A stretch of 64,000 nt of DNA from Sphingomonas chungangi (GTDB lineage: Bacteria > Pseudomonadota > Alphaproteobacteria > Sphingomonadales > Sphingomonadaceae), in NCBI RefSeq assembly GCF_013778325.1, contig NZ_JACEIB010000001.1, positions 310,001 through 374,000 of the forward strand. The letters run 5' to 3'. The notes under the pieces are model-generated. The model was not told the origin of the DNA. It ran no database searches and was given only the letters and a program-made list of their open reading frames with translations. The first letter of the stretch is position 1, and each line of letters opens with the position of its first letter. A program made the translations under genes and the position numbers. Below, one piece after another: positions 43,455-52,397 of the stretch.

Positions 43455-44744
43455 TCAGTCCGCGAACGGATCGCGGACCAGAATGGTGTCTTCACGCTCG
43501 GGGCTGGTGGAAACCAATGCCACCGGGCAGCGGATCAGTTCTTCCACGCGACGGATGTACTTGATCGCCGCGGCCGGCAGATCGGCCCAGCTGCGTGCGC
43601 CGGCGGTATTCTCGCTCCAGCCGGGAATCGTCTCATAGACCGGCTCGACATTGGCCTGATCGGCGGCGTGGGGCGGCAGGTAATCATATGCCTTGTCGCC
43701 GATCCGGTAGCCGACGCAGATCTTGAGTTCCTCGAAACCGTCGAGCACGTCGAGCTTGGTCAGCGCCACGCCGGTGATGCCGGACACCGCCGCCGCCTGC
43801 CGCACCAGCACCGCGTCGAACCAGCCGCAGCGGCGCTTGCGGCCCGTCACCGTACCGAACTCATGCCCGCGCGTGCCGAGCCGCTCGCCGATGTCGTTCT
43901 CCTGCTCGGTCGGGAAGGGGCCGGAGCCGACTCGGGTCGTGTACGCCTTGACGATTCCCAGCACGAAGCCCGCAGCACTCGGCCCGAGGCCGGAGCCGCC
44001 CGCCGCCGTGCCCGCGATGGTGTTGGACGAGGTGACGAACGGATAGGTGCCGTGATCGACGTCGAGCAGGATGCCCTGCGCGCCTTCGAACAGGATGCGC
44101 TTGCCGGCCTGCTTGGCCTCGTTGAGCGTCACCCATACCGGCTTGGCGTAGGGTAGCACGATGTCGGCGATCTCGCGCAGGTCGCTCAACAGCCGCTCGC
44201 GATCGATCGGCGGCTCGCCGAACCCGGCGCGCAGCGCGTCGTGGTGCGCGCAGAGGCGATCGATCTGCGGGCCGAGGTCGTCGAGGTGCGCGAGATCGCA
44301 CACCCGGATCGCGCGACGGCCGACCTTGTCCTCATAGGCCGGGCCAATCCCACGTCGTGTCGTTCCGATCTTGCCGGCGCCGCTGGCGTCCTCGCGCAGG
44401 CCGTCGAGGTCGCGGTGGAAGGGGAGGATCAGCGGGCAGGTCTCGGCGATCTGCAGGTTGCTCTCGTCGATCGTCACGCCCTGGCCGCGCAGCTTGGCGA
44501 TCTCGTCGCGCAGGTGCCACGGATCGAGCACCACGCCATTGCCGATCACGCTGAGCGCGCCGCGCACGATGCCCGAGGGCAGCAGGCTCAGCTTGTAGAC
44601 ATTCTCGCCGACGACGAGCGTATGCCCGGCATTGTGGCCGCCCTGGAAGCGCACCACCACCTCGGCGCGCTCGGTCAGCCAGTCGACGATCTTGCCCTTG
44701 CCCTCATCGCCCCACTGGGCGCCGACGACGGTGACGTTGGCCAT
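43455..44744 (-). CDS. purA: Adenylosuccinate synthetase
   Basis: 429 residues. The GTP site [16 protein letters not shown] starts the protein; the IMP-binding [25 protein letters not shown], and the late [17 protein letters not shown] are family blocks. It joins IMP and aspartate with GTP to give adenylosuccinate, the committed step to AMP. It follows hisZ by 12 bp on the same strand, a purine-histidine link typical of sphingomonads. Confidence 0.97.
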   Translation of the reverse strand: MANVTVVGAQWGDEGKGKIVDWLTERAEVVVRFQGGHNAGHTLVVGENVYKLSLLPSGIVRGALSVIGNGVVLDPWHLRDEIAKLRGQGVTIDESNLQIAETCPLILPFHRDLDGLREDASGAGKIGTTRRGIGPAYEDKVGRRAIRVCDLAHLDDLGPQIDRLCAHHDALRAGFGEPPIDRERLLSDLREIADIVLPYAKPVWVTLNEAKQAGKRILFEGAQGILLDVDHGTYPFVTSSNTIAGTAAGGSGLGPSAAGFVLGIVKAYTTRVGSGPFPTEQENDIGERLGTRGHEFGTVTGRKRRCGWFDAVLVRQAAAVSGITGVALTKLDVLDGFEELKICVGYRIGDKAYDYLPPHAADQANVEPVYETIPGWSENTAGARSWADLPAAAIKYIRRVEELIRCPVALVSTSPEREDTILVRDPFAD

Positions 44745-44756
44745 GGCTGAACTTTC

Positions 44757-45863
44757 CTACAGGGGTTGGAGGGCGCCGCCGGCCCAGATGTGGGTGCAGC
44801 CGAGTGCGGCGGCATCGTCGGCGTCTGACAGGGCCGCGACGGTGGCGTGGCCCTGCGCGTGGAGAGTGCCGGCCACCTGCCCCTCGGTGCCGAGCGGCAG
44901 GAACACCCGATCCCGGCCATGCGGGGCGACGCCCGCATCGACGATCGGATCGAGATAGATGGAGAAGCCGACCGCCGGCTCCTCGCGCCCGTCGGGATGC
45001 ACGATCGAATAGGCCCCGCCACGCCCGACCTCGCCGCGCACGCCGTCGGCGAACAGCGAGAAGCCGATCCAGCTCTGATATTCGAAGCCGTGCCGCTCGG
45101 TGGGATCGAGCGTGACGGTGGCGCGGCCGCCGATCGCATCCGCAATGGCGCGGGCGCCGGCGAGCCGCGAGGCGAGGATGCCGCCGCTGTCGATCGCCGA
45201 GAGCCGCTCGATCGCCGCATCGACCGGCCCGGCCGCCTCGATCAGCGGCAGATAGGCGGTGGCGCCGAGTGCGGCGAGCGCGCCGGCATCCTTGCCGTCC
45301 AGCTCGTGGATCACGGCGTCGACATCGGCGACCGGCATCGGCCCGGCGGCGAGCGTCGCCACCAGATCGGGCAGCGTGAGATCGACCGAGAGGCCGGTCG
45401 CTCCCGCCGCCGCCAGCGCATCCAGCGCGACACGCACCGCCTCGATCACGGCGGGCACGGCATCGGTGCCGACGATCTCGGCGCCGGCCTGGCACATCTC
45501 GCGCTCGGGGCGGAGCTGCGTGCCGCGCACCTTGAGCACCTGGCCCGCATAGCAGAGCCTGAGCGGCCGGGCGCGGTGGGCGAGGCGGGTCGCGGCGATG
45601 CGGCCGACCTGCGCGGTGATGTCCGGCCGGAGCGCCAGCGTGCGCTGCGAGATCGGATCGATCACGCGCAGCAAGTCCGTGCCGCGCGAGGATTTGAGCC
45701 GGCCGAGCAGGGTCGTCTCGAACTCGGCGAGCGGCGGCTCGACGCGGGCATAGCCGTTCAGCTCGGTGGTGGTGAGCACCGCGCCGCGCACCCGCCCCAG
45801 CGCCTCCGCCTCGGGGGGCAGGCGATCGCGCAGGCCTTCGGGGAGGAGCGAGGGGCTGGTCAT
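44757..45863 (-). CDS. hisZ: ATP phosphoribosyltransferase regulatory subunit HisZ
   Basis: 368 residues of the class II aminoacyl-tRNA synthetase-like fold: LLPEGLRDRLPPEAEALGRV at the start, FETTLLGRLKSSRGTDLLRV, LRPDITAQVGRIAA and FEYQSWIGFSLFA. It lacks the HisRS tRNA-binding C-domain and the histidine A motifs, as HisZ does. HisZ binds the short HisG to form the histidine-sensitive first enzyme of histidine synthesis. No hisG is in the window. ATG 45863 is the family start though the frame is open upstream. It leads into purA. Confidence 0.92.
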   Translation of the reverse strand: MTSPSLLPEGLRDRLPPEAEALGRVRGAVLTTTELNGYARVEPPLAEFETTLLGRLKSSRGTDLLRVIDPISQRTLALRPDITAQVGRIAATRLAHRARPLRLCYAGQVLKVRGTQLRPEREMCQAGAEIVGTDAVPAVIEAVRVALDALAAAGATGLSVDLTLPDLVATLAAGPMPVADVDAVIHELDGKDAGALAALGATAYLPLIEAAGPVDAAIERLSAIDSGGILASRLAGARAIADAIGGRATVTLDPTERHGFEYQSWIGFSLFADGVRGEVGRGGAYSIVHPDGREEPAVGFSIYLDPIVDAGVAPHGRDRVFLPLGTEGQVAGTLHAQGHATVAALSDADDAAALGCTHIWAGGALQPL

Positions 45864-46171
45864 GGCGGGGACGCTCTTAGCGGGATTCTGGGGGGATGCT
45901 AGGGCTTCGGTGCCGCTGGCGGGATCGATGGGCGGGGTAACGAAAAGAACTGGTTGGCGACGAATTTCGCGAAAAAGCGACAAAGGCTGCACGAGTGACG
46001 CCGGTTGTCCCGTCTCGGATTTTCAGGCTGAGAAAGAGCGGCGACGCGGTGAGTCGCGCCGACCGTGACAGACGAAATCCTACATTGGAAGTTTGATATT
46101 GCAGGTACGTTCGGCTTGACTATCAATTCTGCAGATAGCGGGAGCTTGCCGATAACGGCATTGGGGGTGGC
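45864..46171. other. Gene-free, progressively AT-richer gap (308 bp)
   Basis: No reading frame here has coding character. The left third has the usual high GC; the right part turns AT-rich (for example TTGATATTGCAGG and TTGACTATCAATTCTGCAG) and must hold promoters for hisZ and for the next gene rightward, but no -35/-10 pair is convincing. The composition change marks the left border of the 46-47.5 kb locus. Confidence 0.6.
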
Positions 46172-46738
46172 ATGTCTAAATCAAAACGCAACCTGTTGAA
46201 TATTTCTGCAATATCTATTTTGTTTTTGGAAGTTCACTCCACGATGGCCAAAGCTCAGGATGTGGCAATCTTAAATGAATCATCGATAAAAATCCCATCA
46301 ACTGTGTTTTCAGAAAACGCAGAAATCACAAAAGACTATGATAAATATTTCTATTTCTATCGAGAAGAAACGTCGTTCACCGAGGCTCTTTCAGATCTGA
46401 CGGAATGCGATGCGTACGCCAGAGGATTAACTTCGTTCCAGGTGTCAGGAAATCCATATAACAGTGCTAACGGCGGTGGATTGGGCGGAGCCGTGATCGG
46501 AGGAGCGATGGATGCGATCATCGGCTCTGCGAAGAGACGAGGGGCGCGGCGCGCCAACATGCGAGTCTGTATGGGATACAAAGGCTACCACCGCTACGGA
46601 TTGCCTAAGCAGATATGGGAACAAATAAATTTTGACGAAGGGAATTCCTCACCGACGGAGTCGGATCGGCAGAAGATGCTAATGCAGCAAGCCAAGATCG
46701 CGTCTGGTCCTAAGCCTGCCAACCCGGAGTTGAATTGA
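46172..46738 (+). CDS. Unknown secreted or membrane protein with glycine zipper
   Basis: 188 residues, AT-rich for this genome. An N-terminal hydrophobic stretch (LLNISAISILFLEVH) ending near AKAQ suggests a signal peptide. The middle has SFTEALSDLTECDAYARGL, then a glycine zipper (GGGLGGAVIGGAMDAIIG) followed by RRGARRANMRVCMGYKGYHRYGLP. The zipper plus the RxNMRxCMxYKGYxRYGL block resembles a sphingomonad family of unknown role that I remember as occurring beside a second secreted protein, as here; that is recollection, not a search result. Its TGA overlaps the next start. Confidence 0.7.
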   Translation: MSKSKRNLLNISAISILFLEVHSTMAKAQDVAILNESSIKIPSTVFSENAEITKDYDKYFYFYREETSFTEALSDLTECDAYARGLTSFQVSGNPYNSANGGGLGGAVIGGAMDAIIGSAKRRGARRANMRVCMGYKGYHRYGLPKQIWEQINFDEGNSSPTESDRQKMLMQQAKIASGPKPANPELN

Positions 46739-47496
46739 TGCGCTTCAATCTCTTGGCGCTCGCGCTTCCTCTTGTTGCCGCCCTTTCTTTTCCTGCCCAA
46801 GCTTTCGAAAGGATCAGGCAGATTGGCGACGGCGAGACCCTGCAAATAGATCCTTCTAAAGCCTATATCGCTTTCCGTTTACAGCAGAAAAGCGAATTCC
46901 GCTTTCTGCGTATTCCAACTGATGAAGAGCGGGCAGCGTATAACACGGATCGAGCAAATGCGCTGGCAAAGGCGCAGGTCAAGCACCCGGAAATCACCGC
47001 AGGGAACTTCGACTATCCCCCAATTGAGATGAAGAGTTTTATCAACACGGATATGGGGCCGGTTTTCGACAAGCAGGGCGGACTATATATTTATTTGATA
47101 GCCGTGCAGCCGGGAACGTACCTGATTTATTGACATCTATGGCTAGGCGGAAACGATGATGCAGCGACCTGCTTCTGCATGGGCACCGTAAAATTCGATG
47201 CGCCTGCTGGTAAGATCGTGGACTTGGGGCGGTTAAAGTTGAACGATGATTGGGGTGCCCCGGTGTTGCCACCGAATCCCGCTGGAAATCAGTCTTTTGC
47301 CGTGATTCCTGCAGATGGCGCGCCGCCTAAGGGCCGTTTGCAAGGATTGCCTGTCTTTGCGGCGGATTTTCACGCGGCGGGAAAGATACCGAACTACTTC
47401 GGGGCGCTAATCGACCGCCTTCCTCCCATACCGGGCGTGATCGCCTACGAGCGTGATAAGGTCATTGATCTAAAGGCAACTGGGTCGCGGCCGTAA
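46738..47496 (+). pseudogene. Secreted unknown protein gene interrupted by an in-frame TGA
   Basis: The ATG shares a base with the preceding stop. The signal peptide is MRFNLLALALPLVAALSFPAQA. The frame stops at TGA 47131-47133 after 131 codons (ending GTYLIY), but the same frame continues without interruption for another 121 codons with coding-like sequence (HLWLGGNDDAATCFCMG, then KFDAPAGKIVDLGRL and PPIPGVIAYERDKVIDL). A Gly codon (GGA) one mutation from TGA fits the place between YLIY and HLWLGG. So this is one gene of about 253 codons broken by a nonsense mutation, a sequencing error, or read-through. The short form would lack the CFC motif. Confidence 0.7.
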
Positions 47497-47583
47497 TTGC
47501 TCCCGTGGAGTGGGATGCGGCGTTAATTCCCGTTTCAAAGGTTTAGAGTCTGAGCGCCGTATCGATATCGTATAAAGAGCATC

Positions 47584-47627
47584 GGTAGGGGCGGGCGACC
47601 TCAAAACGAAGCCGCCCGCCCTCTACC
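47584..47627 (-). terminator. Hairpin after serA
   Basis: GGTAG plus GGCGGGCG on one side pair with CGCCCGCC and CTACC on the other around a 15-base loop; its right end touches the serA stop. There is no T-run on either strand. It probably separates serA from the convergent AT-rich locus. Confidence 0.6.
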
Positions 47628-49205
47628 TCAAAACCCCAGCGCCTTGACCTGCTTCACGCCCGGCAGGCCCTGTACCTTGGCGAGCAGCGCCTCGTCCACG
47701 CGGGTATCGACCGAGAGCAGCAGCACCGCCTCGCCGCCCGCCGTGCGGCGGCCGAGGTGGAAGGTGCCGATGTTGACGCCCGCCTCGCCCAAGGTCGTGC
47801 CGAGGCGGCCGATGAAGCCCGGCGCGTCCTCGTTGACGATGTAGAGCATCGCGCCGTCCAGATCGGCCTCCACCTTGATCCCGAAGATTTCGGTGAGGCG
47901 GGGCGAGGCATTGCCGAACAGCGTGCCCGCGACCGACTTCGGCCCGGCCTTGGTGTCCACCGTCACGCGCACCAAAGTGTGATAGTCGCCCTCGCGATCG
48001 TGGCGCACCTCGCGCACGTCCAGCCCGCGCTCCTTGGCGAGCGTCGGCGCGTTGACCATGTTCACCGTGTCCGAATAGACGCGCATCAGCCCGGCCAGCA
48101 CCGCGCCGGTGATCGGCTTCTGGTTCAGCTCGGCGGCGGCGCCCTCCACCTCGATGGCGAGGCCGGTCAGCGCGTCATGCGCGAGCTGGCCGACGAGGCT
48201 GCCGAGCTTCTCGGCGAGCGCCATATAGGGTTTCAGCTTGGGCGCCTCCTCGGCCGAGAGGCTCGGCATGTTGAGCGCGTTGGTGACGCCGCCCGAGACG
48301 AGGAAATCGGCCATCTGCTCGGCGACCTGGATGGCGACGTTGACCTGCGCCTCGGTGGTGGACGCGCCGAGGTGCGGCGTGGAGATGAAGTTCGGCGTGC
48401 CGAACAGCGGGCTCTCCTTGGCGGGTTCGGTCACGAACACGTCGAGCGCGGCGCCGGCGATGTGGCCGCTGTCGAGCCCCGCCTTCAGCGCCGCCTCGTC
48501 GATCAGCCCGCCGCGCGCGCAGTTGACGATGCGCACGCCCTTCTTGGTCTTGGCGAGGTTTTCGGCCGAGAGGATGTTTCGGGTCTGCTCGGTGAGGGGC
48601 GTGTGGAGCGTGATGAAGTCGGCGCGGGCGAGCAGCTGGTCAAGCTCGACCTTCTCGACGCCCATGTCCTGCGCGCGCTCGGGCGTGAGGAAGGGATCGT
48701 AGGCGACGACCTTCATCTTGAGGCCGAGCGCGCGGTCGGCGACGATCGAGCCGATATTGCCGGCGCCGATCAGGCCGAGCGTCTTGGAGGTGACCTCCAC
48801 GCCCATGAAGCGGTTCTTCTCCCACTTGCCGGCCTGGGTGGATTTGTCGGCCTCGGGCAGATCGCGGGCGAGCGCGAACATCAGGGCGATGGCGTGCTCG
48901 GCGGTGGTGATCGAGTTGCCGAAGGGGGTGTTCATCACCACCACGCCGGCGGCCGAGGCGGCGGGGATGTCCACGTTATCGACGCCGATGCCGGCGCGGC
49001 CGACGACCTTGAGGTTGGTCGCCGCGCTGAGGATGTCCTTGGTCACCTTGGTGGAGGAGCGGATGGCGAGGCCGTCATACTCGCCGATGATCGCCTTCAG
49101 CTCGTCGGGCGTCTTGCCGGTGATCTCGTCCACCTCGACCCCGCGCTCGCGGAAGATCTTGGCGGCCTGCGGGTCCATCTTGTCGGAAATCAGTACCTTG
49201 GGCAT
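47628..49205 (-). CDS. serA: D-3-phosphoglycerate dehydrogenase
   Basis: 525 residues, the long form with substrate, NAD, intervening (ASB) and ACT domains. NAD site GLIGAGNIGSIVADRA near residue 146; catalytic region RIVNCARGGLIDEAAL and the histidine in STPHLGASTTEAQ; C-terminal ACT domain with NEDAPGFIGRLGTTLGE. It oxidises 3-phosphoglycerate in the first step of serine synthesis. It follows serC on the same strand, separated by a palindromic element, and the pair is probably one operon under the serC leader. Confidence 0.97.
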   Translation of the reverse strand: MPKVLISDKMDPQAAKIFRERGVEVDEITGKTPDELKAIIGEYDGLAIRSSTKVTKDILSAATNLKVVGRAGIGVDNVDIPAASAAGVVVMNTPFGNSITTAEHAIALMFALARDLPEADKSTQAGKWEKNRFMGVEVTSKTLGLIGAGNIGSIVADRALGLKMKVVAYDPFLTPERAQDMGVEKVELDQLLARADFITLHTPLTEQTRNILSAENLAKTKKGVRIVNCARGGLIDEAALKAGLDSGHIAGAALDVFVTEPAKESPLFGTPNFISTPHLGASTTEAQVNVAIQVAEQMADFLVSGGVTNALNMPSLSAEEAPKLKPYMALAEKLGSLVGQLAHDALTGLAIEVEGAAAELNQKPITGAVLAGLMRVYSDTVNMVNAPTLAKERGLDVREVRHDREGDYHTLVRVTVDTKAGPKSVAGTLFGNASPRLTEIFGIKVEADLDGAMLYIVNEDAPGFIGRLGTTLGEAGVNIGTFHLGRRTAGGEAVLLLSVDTRVDEALLAKVQGLPGVKQVKALGF

Positions 49206-49226
49206 GTCGGAGTCCTTTTGGGATAA

Positions 49227-49317
49227 CGTCGCCCCTGCGGAGGCAGGGGCCCATCTCCTGAGCTGTCATGCTCGCGGAACGGTTGGGAGATGGGCTCCTG
49301 CCTGCGCAGGAGCGACG
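49227..49317. repeat. Palindromic element between serC and serA (family C)
   Basis: Arms of 32 bases (49227-49258 starting CGTCGCCCCTGCGGAGGCAG, and 49286-49317) are reverse complements with three substitutions, and the centre is 27 bases. It lies in the 122-bp gap of the serC-serA unit and would form a strong hairpin in the transcript. Confidence 0.88.
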
Positions 49318-49327
49318 GGAATTGGAT

Positions 49328-50500
49328 TCAGGCCTTGGCCGAGGCGAAGGCGAAGTCGAGCCAGGGGCCGAGCGCCTGGATGTCGGCGGTCTCGACGGTG
49401 GCGCCGCACCAGATGCGCAGGCCCGCCGGGGCATCGCGGTAGGAGCCGAGATCGTAGGCGGCGTCCTCGGCCTCGAGGGTCGAGACCATCTTCTTCTCGA
49501 TCGCGGCGGCCTGCTCTTCGTCCAGCCCGTTGAATTTCAGGCAGACGGAGGTGTTCGAGCGCGAAGCCGGGTCGGTCGCGAGATGATCGAGCCAGTCGCG
49601 CTCCGCCACGATGGCGTCGAGCGCGGCGGCATTGGCGTCGGCGCGCTGGATCAGGCCGGAGAGGCCGCCGAGGCTGAGTGCCCATTCGAGCGAATGGATG
49701 TAATCCTCGACGCAGAGCATCGACGGGGTGTTGATCGTCTCGCCCTTGAACACGCCTTCGGACAGCTTGCCCTTGGCGGTGAGGCGGAAGACCTTGGGGA
49801 TCGGCCAGCTCGGCGTGTGGCTCTCCAGCCGCTCGACCGCGCGGGGCGAAAGGATGATGACGCCGTGCGCGCCCTCGCCGCCCAGCACCTTCTGCCAGGA
49901 GAAGGTGACGACATCGAGCTTCCCGATCGGCACGTCCTGCGCGAACACCGCCGAGGTGGCGTCGCAGATCAGCAGGCCCTCGCGGTCCTCCCGGATCCAG
50001 TCGCCGTCCGGCACGCGCACGCCCGAGGTGGTGCCGTTCCATGTGAAAACGACGTCGCTGTTTTGATCGATCGCTTCCAGATCGGGCAACCCGCCATAGG
50101 GCGCCTTGATCACGGTCGGGTCGAGCTTGAGCTGCTTGGCGGCATCCGTCACCCAGCCTTCGCCGAAGCTCTCCCACGCGACGGTGGTGACGGGGCGGGC
50201 GCCGAGCAGGGTCCACATCGCCATCTCGACCGCGCCGGTATCCGAACCGGGGACGATGCCGATGCGGTGCGTGTCGGGCACCTGGAGGATCTTGCGGGTC
50301 AGCTCGATCGCATAGGCCAGGCGGCTCTTGCCGATCTTGGAGCGGTGCGAGCGGCCGAGCGAGGCGTGCGGCAGCGCCGCGGCATCCCAGCCCGGAGGCT
50401 TGGCGCAGGGGCCGGAGCTGAAGAAGGGGCGGGCCGGCTTGGGCTCGGTCGGGCGGGTAGCAGCCACAGGGGTGGCGTCGGCACGCAACGTATCAGTCAT
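49328..50500 (-). CDS. serC: Phosphoserine aminotransferase
   Basis: 390 residues of the class V PLP aminotransferase fold. [14 protein letters not shown] starts the family region; the PLP lysine is in [32 protein letters not shown] and the C-terminal [17 protein letters not shown] are further blocks. It converts 3-phosphohydroxypyruvate to phosphoserine with glutamate. A structured leader and a promoter precede it; serA lies downstream in the same direction. Confidence 0.96.
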   Translation of the reverse strand: MTDTLRADATPVAATRPTEPKPARPFFSSGPCAKPPGWDAAALPHASLGRSHRSKIGKSRLAYAIELTRKILQVPDTHRIGIVPGSDTGAVEMAMWTLLGARPVTTVAWESFGEGWVTDAAKQLKLDPTVIKAPYGGLPDLEAIDQNSDVVFTWNGTTSGVRVPDGDWIREDREGLLICDATSAVFAQDVPIGKLDVVTFSWQKVLGGEGAHGVIILSPRAVERLESHTPSWPIPKVFRLTAKGKLSEGVFKGETINTPSMLCVEDYIHSLEWALSLGGLSGLIQRADANAAALDAIVAERDWLDHLATDPASRSNTSVCLKFNGLDEEQAAAIEKKMVSTLEAEDAAYDLGSYRDAPAGLRIWCGATVETADIQALGPWLDFAFASAKA

Positions 50501-50556
50501 GTCTGACTCTCCTCACAGAGAGCACGCGCCGCGTTGGGACGGCGTGGCCCGCCGAC
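50501..50556 (-). ncRNA. serC leader RNA
   Basis: On the minus strand a first stem pairs GCCACGCCG with CGGCGCGTGC around TCCCAACG, with bulges. A second stem pairs CTCTC (50522-50518) with GAGAG (50511-50507) around TGTGAG, and its 3' side is the serC ribosome binding site. A conserved leader of this design, its last stem covering the serC ribosome site, is known upstream of serC-serA operons of some alphaproteobacteria. The ligand is not known. Positions and pairing were read by eye. Confidence 0.7.
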
Positions 50557-50557
50557 G

Positions 50558-50585
50558 GCCTTAGCGGCGCTCCGACCCGTGTCAA
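50558..50585 (-). promoter_or_regulatory. Candidate serC promoter
   Basis: On the minus strand a consensus TTGACA (-35, 50585-50580) and TAAGGC (-10, 50563-50558) are 16 bp apart, directly before the serC leader RNA. Confidence 0.5.
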
Positions 50586-50744
50586 CCGTCTTGCAGCATT
50601 GCGCGATGTCAAAAATCGTTCAGTGTATTGTCAGGATCATACAGGCAAGATCGTGCCATATCGGGCTTGTTACGTGAATGTTTCGTTCGCAAGCGACGCG
50701 AATCACTTGCAGAATCGTCCATATCCGGTAAGGGAGCGCACATC

Positions 50745-51104
50745 ATGGGCCGGGGGGTGCAACAGATCGTCTCGCCGCAGGGCGATGTGCTGGTGGTGAT
50801 GCCACTGGCCCATTTCGAGCGTCTGTCCGCCGCTGCCGGCAGTTTCATGCTCGATACGACGGCGAACGATGCCAGCCCCGAGCAGCTGACGCCCCCGGAG
50901 GTCCGCGAGGCGATCGAGGCGGGAGAGAGTCCGCTCGCTGCGTGGCGCCGCTTCCGCCAGATCTCGCAGAGCGCGCTGGCGCGGGCGGCAGGCGTATCGC
51001 GTTTCACCGTGATGCGGATCGAGTCGGCCGGTGCGGGGGCGGGCAACCGCCAGAGCCGCCGCCTGCTGGCGGCCGCGCTCGACATCCCCGCCTCGGCTAT
51101 CTGA
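50745..51104 (+). CDS. Orphan regulator with Phd-like start and HTH_3 domain
   Basis: 119 residues. The first 35 residues (QIVSPQGDVLVVMPLAHFER) resemble the beta-hairpin of Phd/YefM antitoxins; the second half is a Cro/C1-type helix-turn-helix (AWRRFRQISQSALARAAGVS, then RFTVMRIESAG). Related two-part proteins are labelled antitoxin-like regulators. No toxin gene lies on either side: the neighbours are serC (divergent) and an unrelated Pro-rich protein. AGGGAG precedes the ATG. A DNA-binding role is likely; the target is unknown. Confidence 0.8.
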   Translation: MGRGVQQIVSPQGDVLVVMPLAHFERLSAAAGSFMLDTTANDASPEQLTPPEVREAIEAGESPLAAWRRFRQISQSALARAAGVSRFTVMRIESAGAGAGNRQSRRLLAAALDIPASAI

Positions 51105-51605
51105 TCAACCCGGATTGCCCTGACCCTGCATGACCGCGCCGAGCCGCGCCTGCCATTGGGCGCGGCGCGCCTGATAGTCGTCGCGCGGAGCCGGAGCCGC
51201 TACCGGTGCCGGCGGGGGGTCGGCGACCGTCACGGCAGGCGGCGGGGCGGGGGCCGGTACGGGAGCATCCTGGGCTGCGACCTCGTCGGCCGAGGCGGGG
51301 TCGGGCGACGCCATGTTGGGCATAACAGGCATCGGCCCCGCATCTGCCACCTGCTGCGGCGGCTGCGCCATTGCGGCCTGGGGTTCGGCGGGGTTCTGCT
51401 GCAGGCTCGCCGCCCAGGACGGAATCGCCGAATCGGGAACCGCCGAATAGGTCGGCTTCTGCGCTTCGGCCGTGCCGGACATGCCGGCGATCACCGAAGG
51501 CTTCGCCGTGGGGGTGGTGTTGGGGACCATCCACGCGGTCAGCAGCGCGCACACCGCACCGCCGATGCCCGCCCGGATCGCCCATATCTTGTGCTGCTGG
51601 TCCAT
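51105..51605 (-). CDS. Membrane-anchored Pro/Ala-rich protein, unknown
   Basis: 166 residues from the ATG at 51605. A short N-terminus is followed by one hydrophobic helix (IRAGIGGAVCALLTAWMV) and then Pro/Ala/Gln-rich low-complexity sequence, ending QARRAQWQARLGAVMQGQG. No domain is recognised. It looks like a membrane-anchored periplasmic linker protein. It is convergent with the HTH regulator and its stop abuts that gene's stop. Confidence 0.65.
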   Translation of the reverse strand: MDQQHKIWAIRAGIGGAVCALLTAWMVPNTTPTAKPSVIAGMSGTAEAQKPTYSAVPDSAIPSWAASLQQNPAEPQAAMAQPPQQVADAGPMPVMPNMASPDPASADEVAAQDAPVPAPAPPPAVTVADPPPAPVAAPAPRDDYQARRAQWQARLGAVMQGQGNPG

Positions 51606-51733
51606 GGCGCGAAGAACGCGCGGCGCAGCGGGTCGCGTCTCGGCTCGGCGCGGGGATCGGGCGGCTGGCGGCGGTTGCGCGTCCGGAAGCGTCGCGCCGC
51701 TGGCCCGGGGTGTGGCTCCGACGCTAGGAGACG

Positions 51734-52396
51734 ATGGTGCGGAGGGCGTGCTTTCTTGTCGTGATGGCCGGGGTGGTGCTCGCATCCTGCGTGCCGCACG
51801 GACATGGCGAGCGACCGACCCCCTCCCATCGACCTGCACCCTCCCGCCCGGTCTATGATGAAGCGGCGCGGCGGCAGTGCCTCGCCCAGCTCACCGCCGA
51901 CGGCGCGCATTATTCGGTGCTGCCCGATCGCACCTTCGGCAACGGTTGCTCGGCGATCGGGACGGTGCAGCTCTCCGACATCGGCATGCCGGTCTCCAAT
52001 CTCGGCGCGATGACCTGCCCGCTGGCCGACGCCTTCACCCGCTGGACCCGCGACGCGACGCAGAAGGCCGCTCAGGCCTGGCTTTCCTCGCCGGTCGTGA
52101 AGATCGAGAGCTTCGGCACCTACAGCTGTCGACCAGTGAACAACGTGGCGGGCGCTCGGCTCTCCGAGCATGGCCTGTCCAACGCGGTCGACATATCGGG
52201 TTTCGTGCTGTCCAATGGGCGGCGGATCACGGTGCTGAACGACTGGAACGGGCCGGACGAATATGCCCGCAACTTCCTGCGCGCGGTGCACGATGCGGGC
52301 TGCCGGCGGTTCAGCGTGGTGCTGGGGCCGGACGCCAACGCGCTCCACCGCAACCACCTGCATTTCGATATGGGACCTGGGCCGTATTGTAAGTGA
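51734..52396 (+). CDS. Extensin-like family lipoprotein
   Basis: 220 residues. The lipobox GVVLASC marks an outer- or inner-membrane lipoprotein. The core is the extensin-like C-terminal domain with RFFG-type GTVQLSDIGMPV, SSPVVKIESFGTYSCR, LSEHGLSNAVDISGF and the ending HRNHLHFDMGPGPYC. The H..D and HLH(F)D arrangement resembles LAS-type zinc peptidases, so a cell-wall role is possible but unproven. AGGAG precedes the ATG. A family B palindrome begins 2 bp after the stop. Confidence 0.88.
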   Translation: MVRRACFLVVMAGVVLASCVPHGHGERPTPSHRPAPSRPVYDEAARRQCLAQLTADGAHYSVLPDRTFGNGCSAIGTVQLSDIGMPVSNLGAMTCPLADAFTRWTRDATQKAAQAWLSSPVVKIESFGTYSCRPVNNVAGARLSEHGLSNAVDISGFVLSNGRRITVLNDWNGPDEYARNFLRAVHDAGCRRFSVVLGPDANALHRNHLHFDMGPGPYCK

Positions 52397-52397
52397 C

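Noticed and set aside
44757-45863. HisZ as a histidyl-tRNA synthetase
   Set aside because: It lacks the C-terminal anticodon-binding domain and the histidine A blocks; the length and the location next to purA fit HisZ.
47131-47133. TGA as a selenocysteine codon
   Set aside because: No SECIS-like hairpin is evident just after it and the local context (GTYLIY to HLWLGG) fits a lost glycine; a nonsense mutation is simpler.
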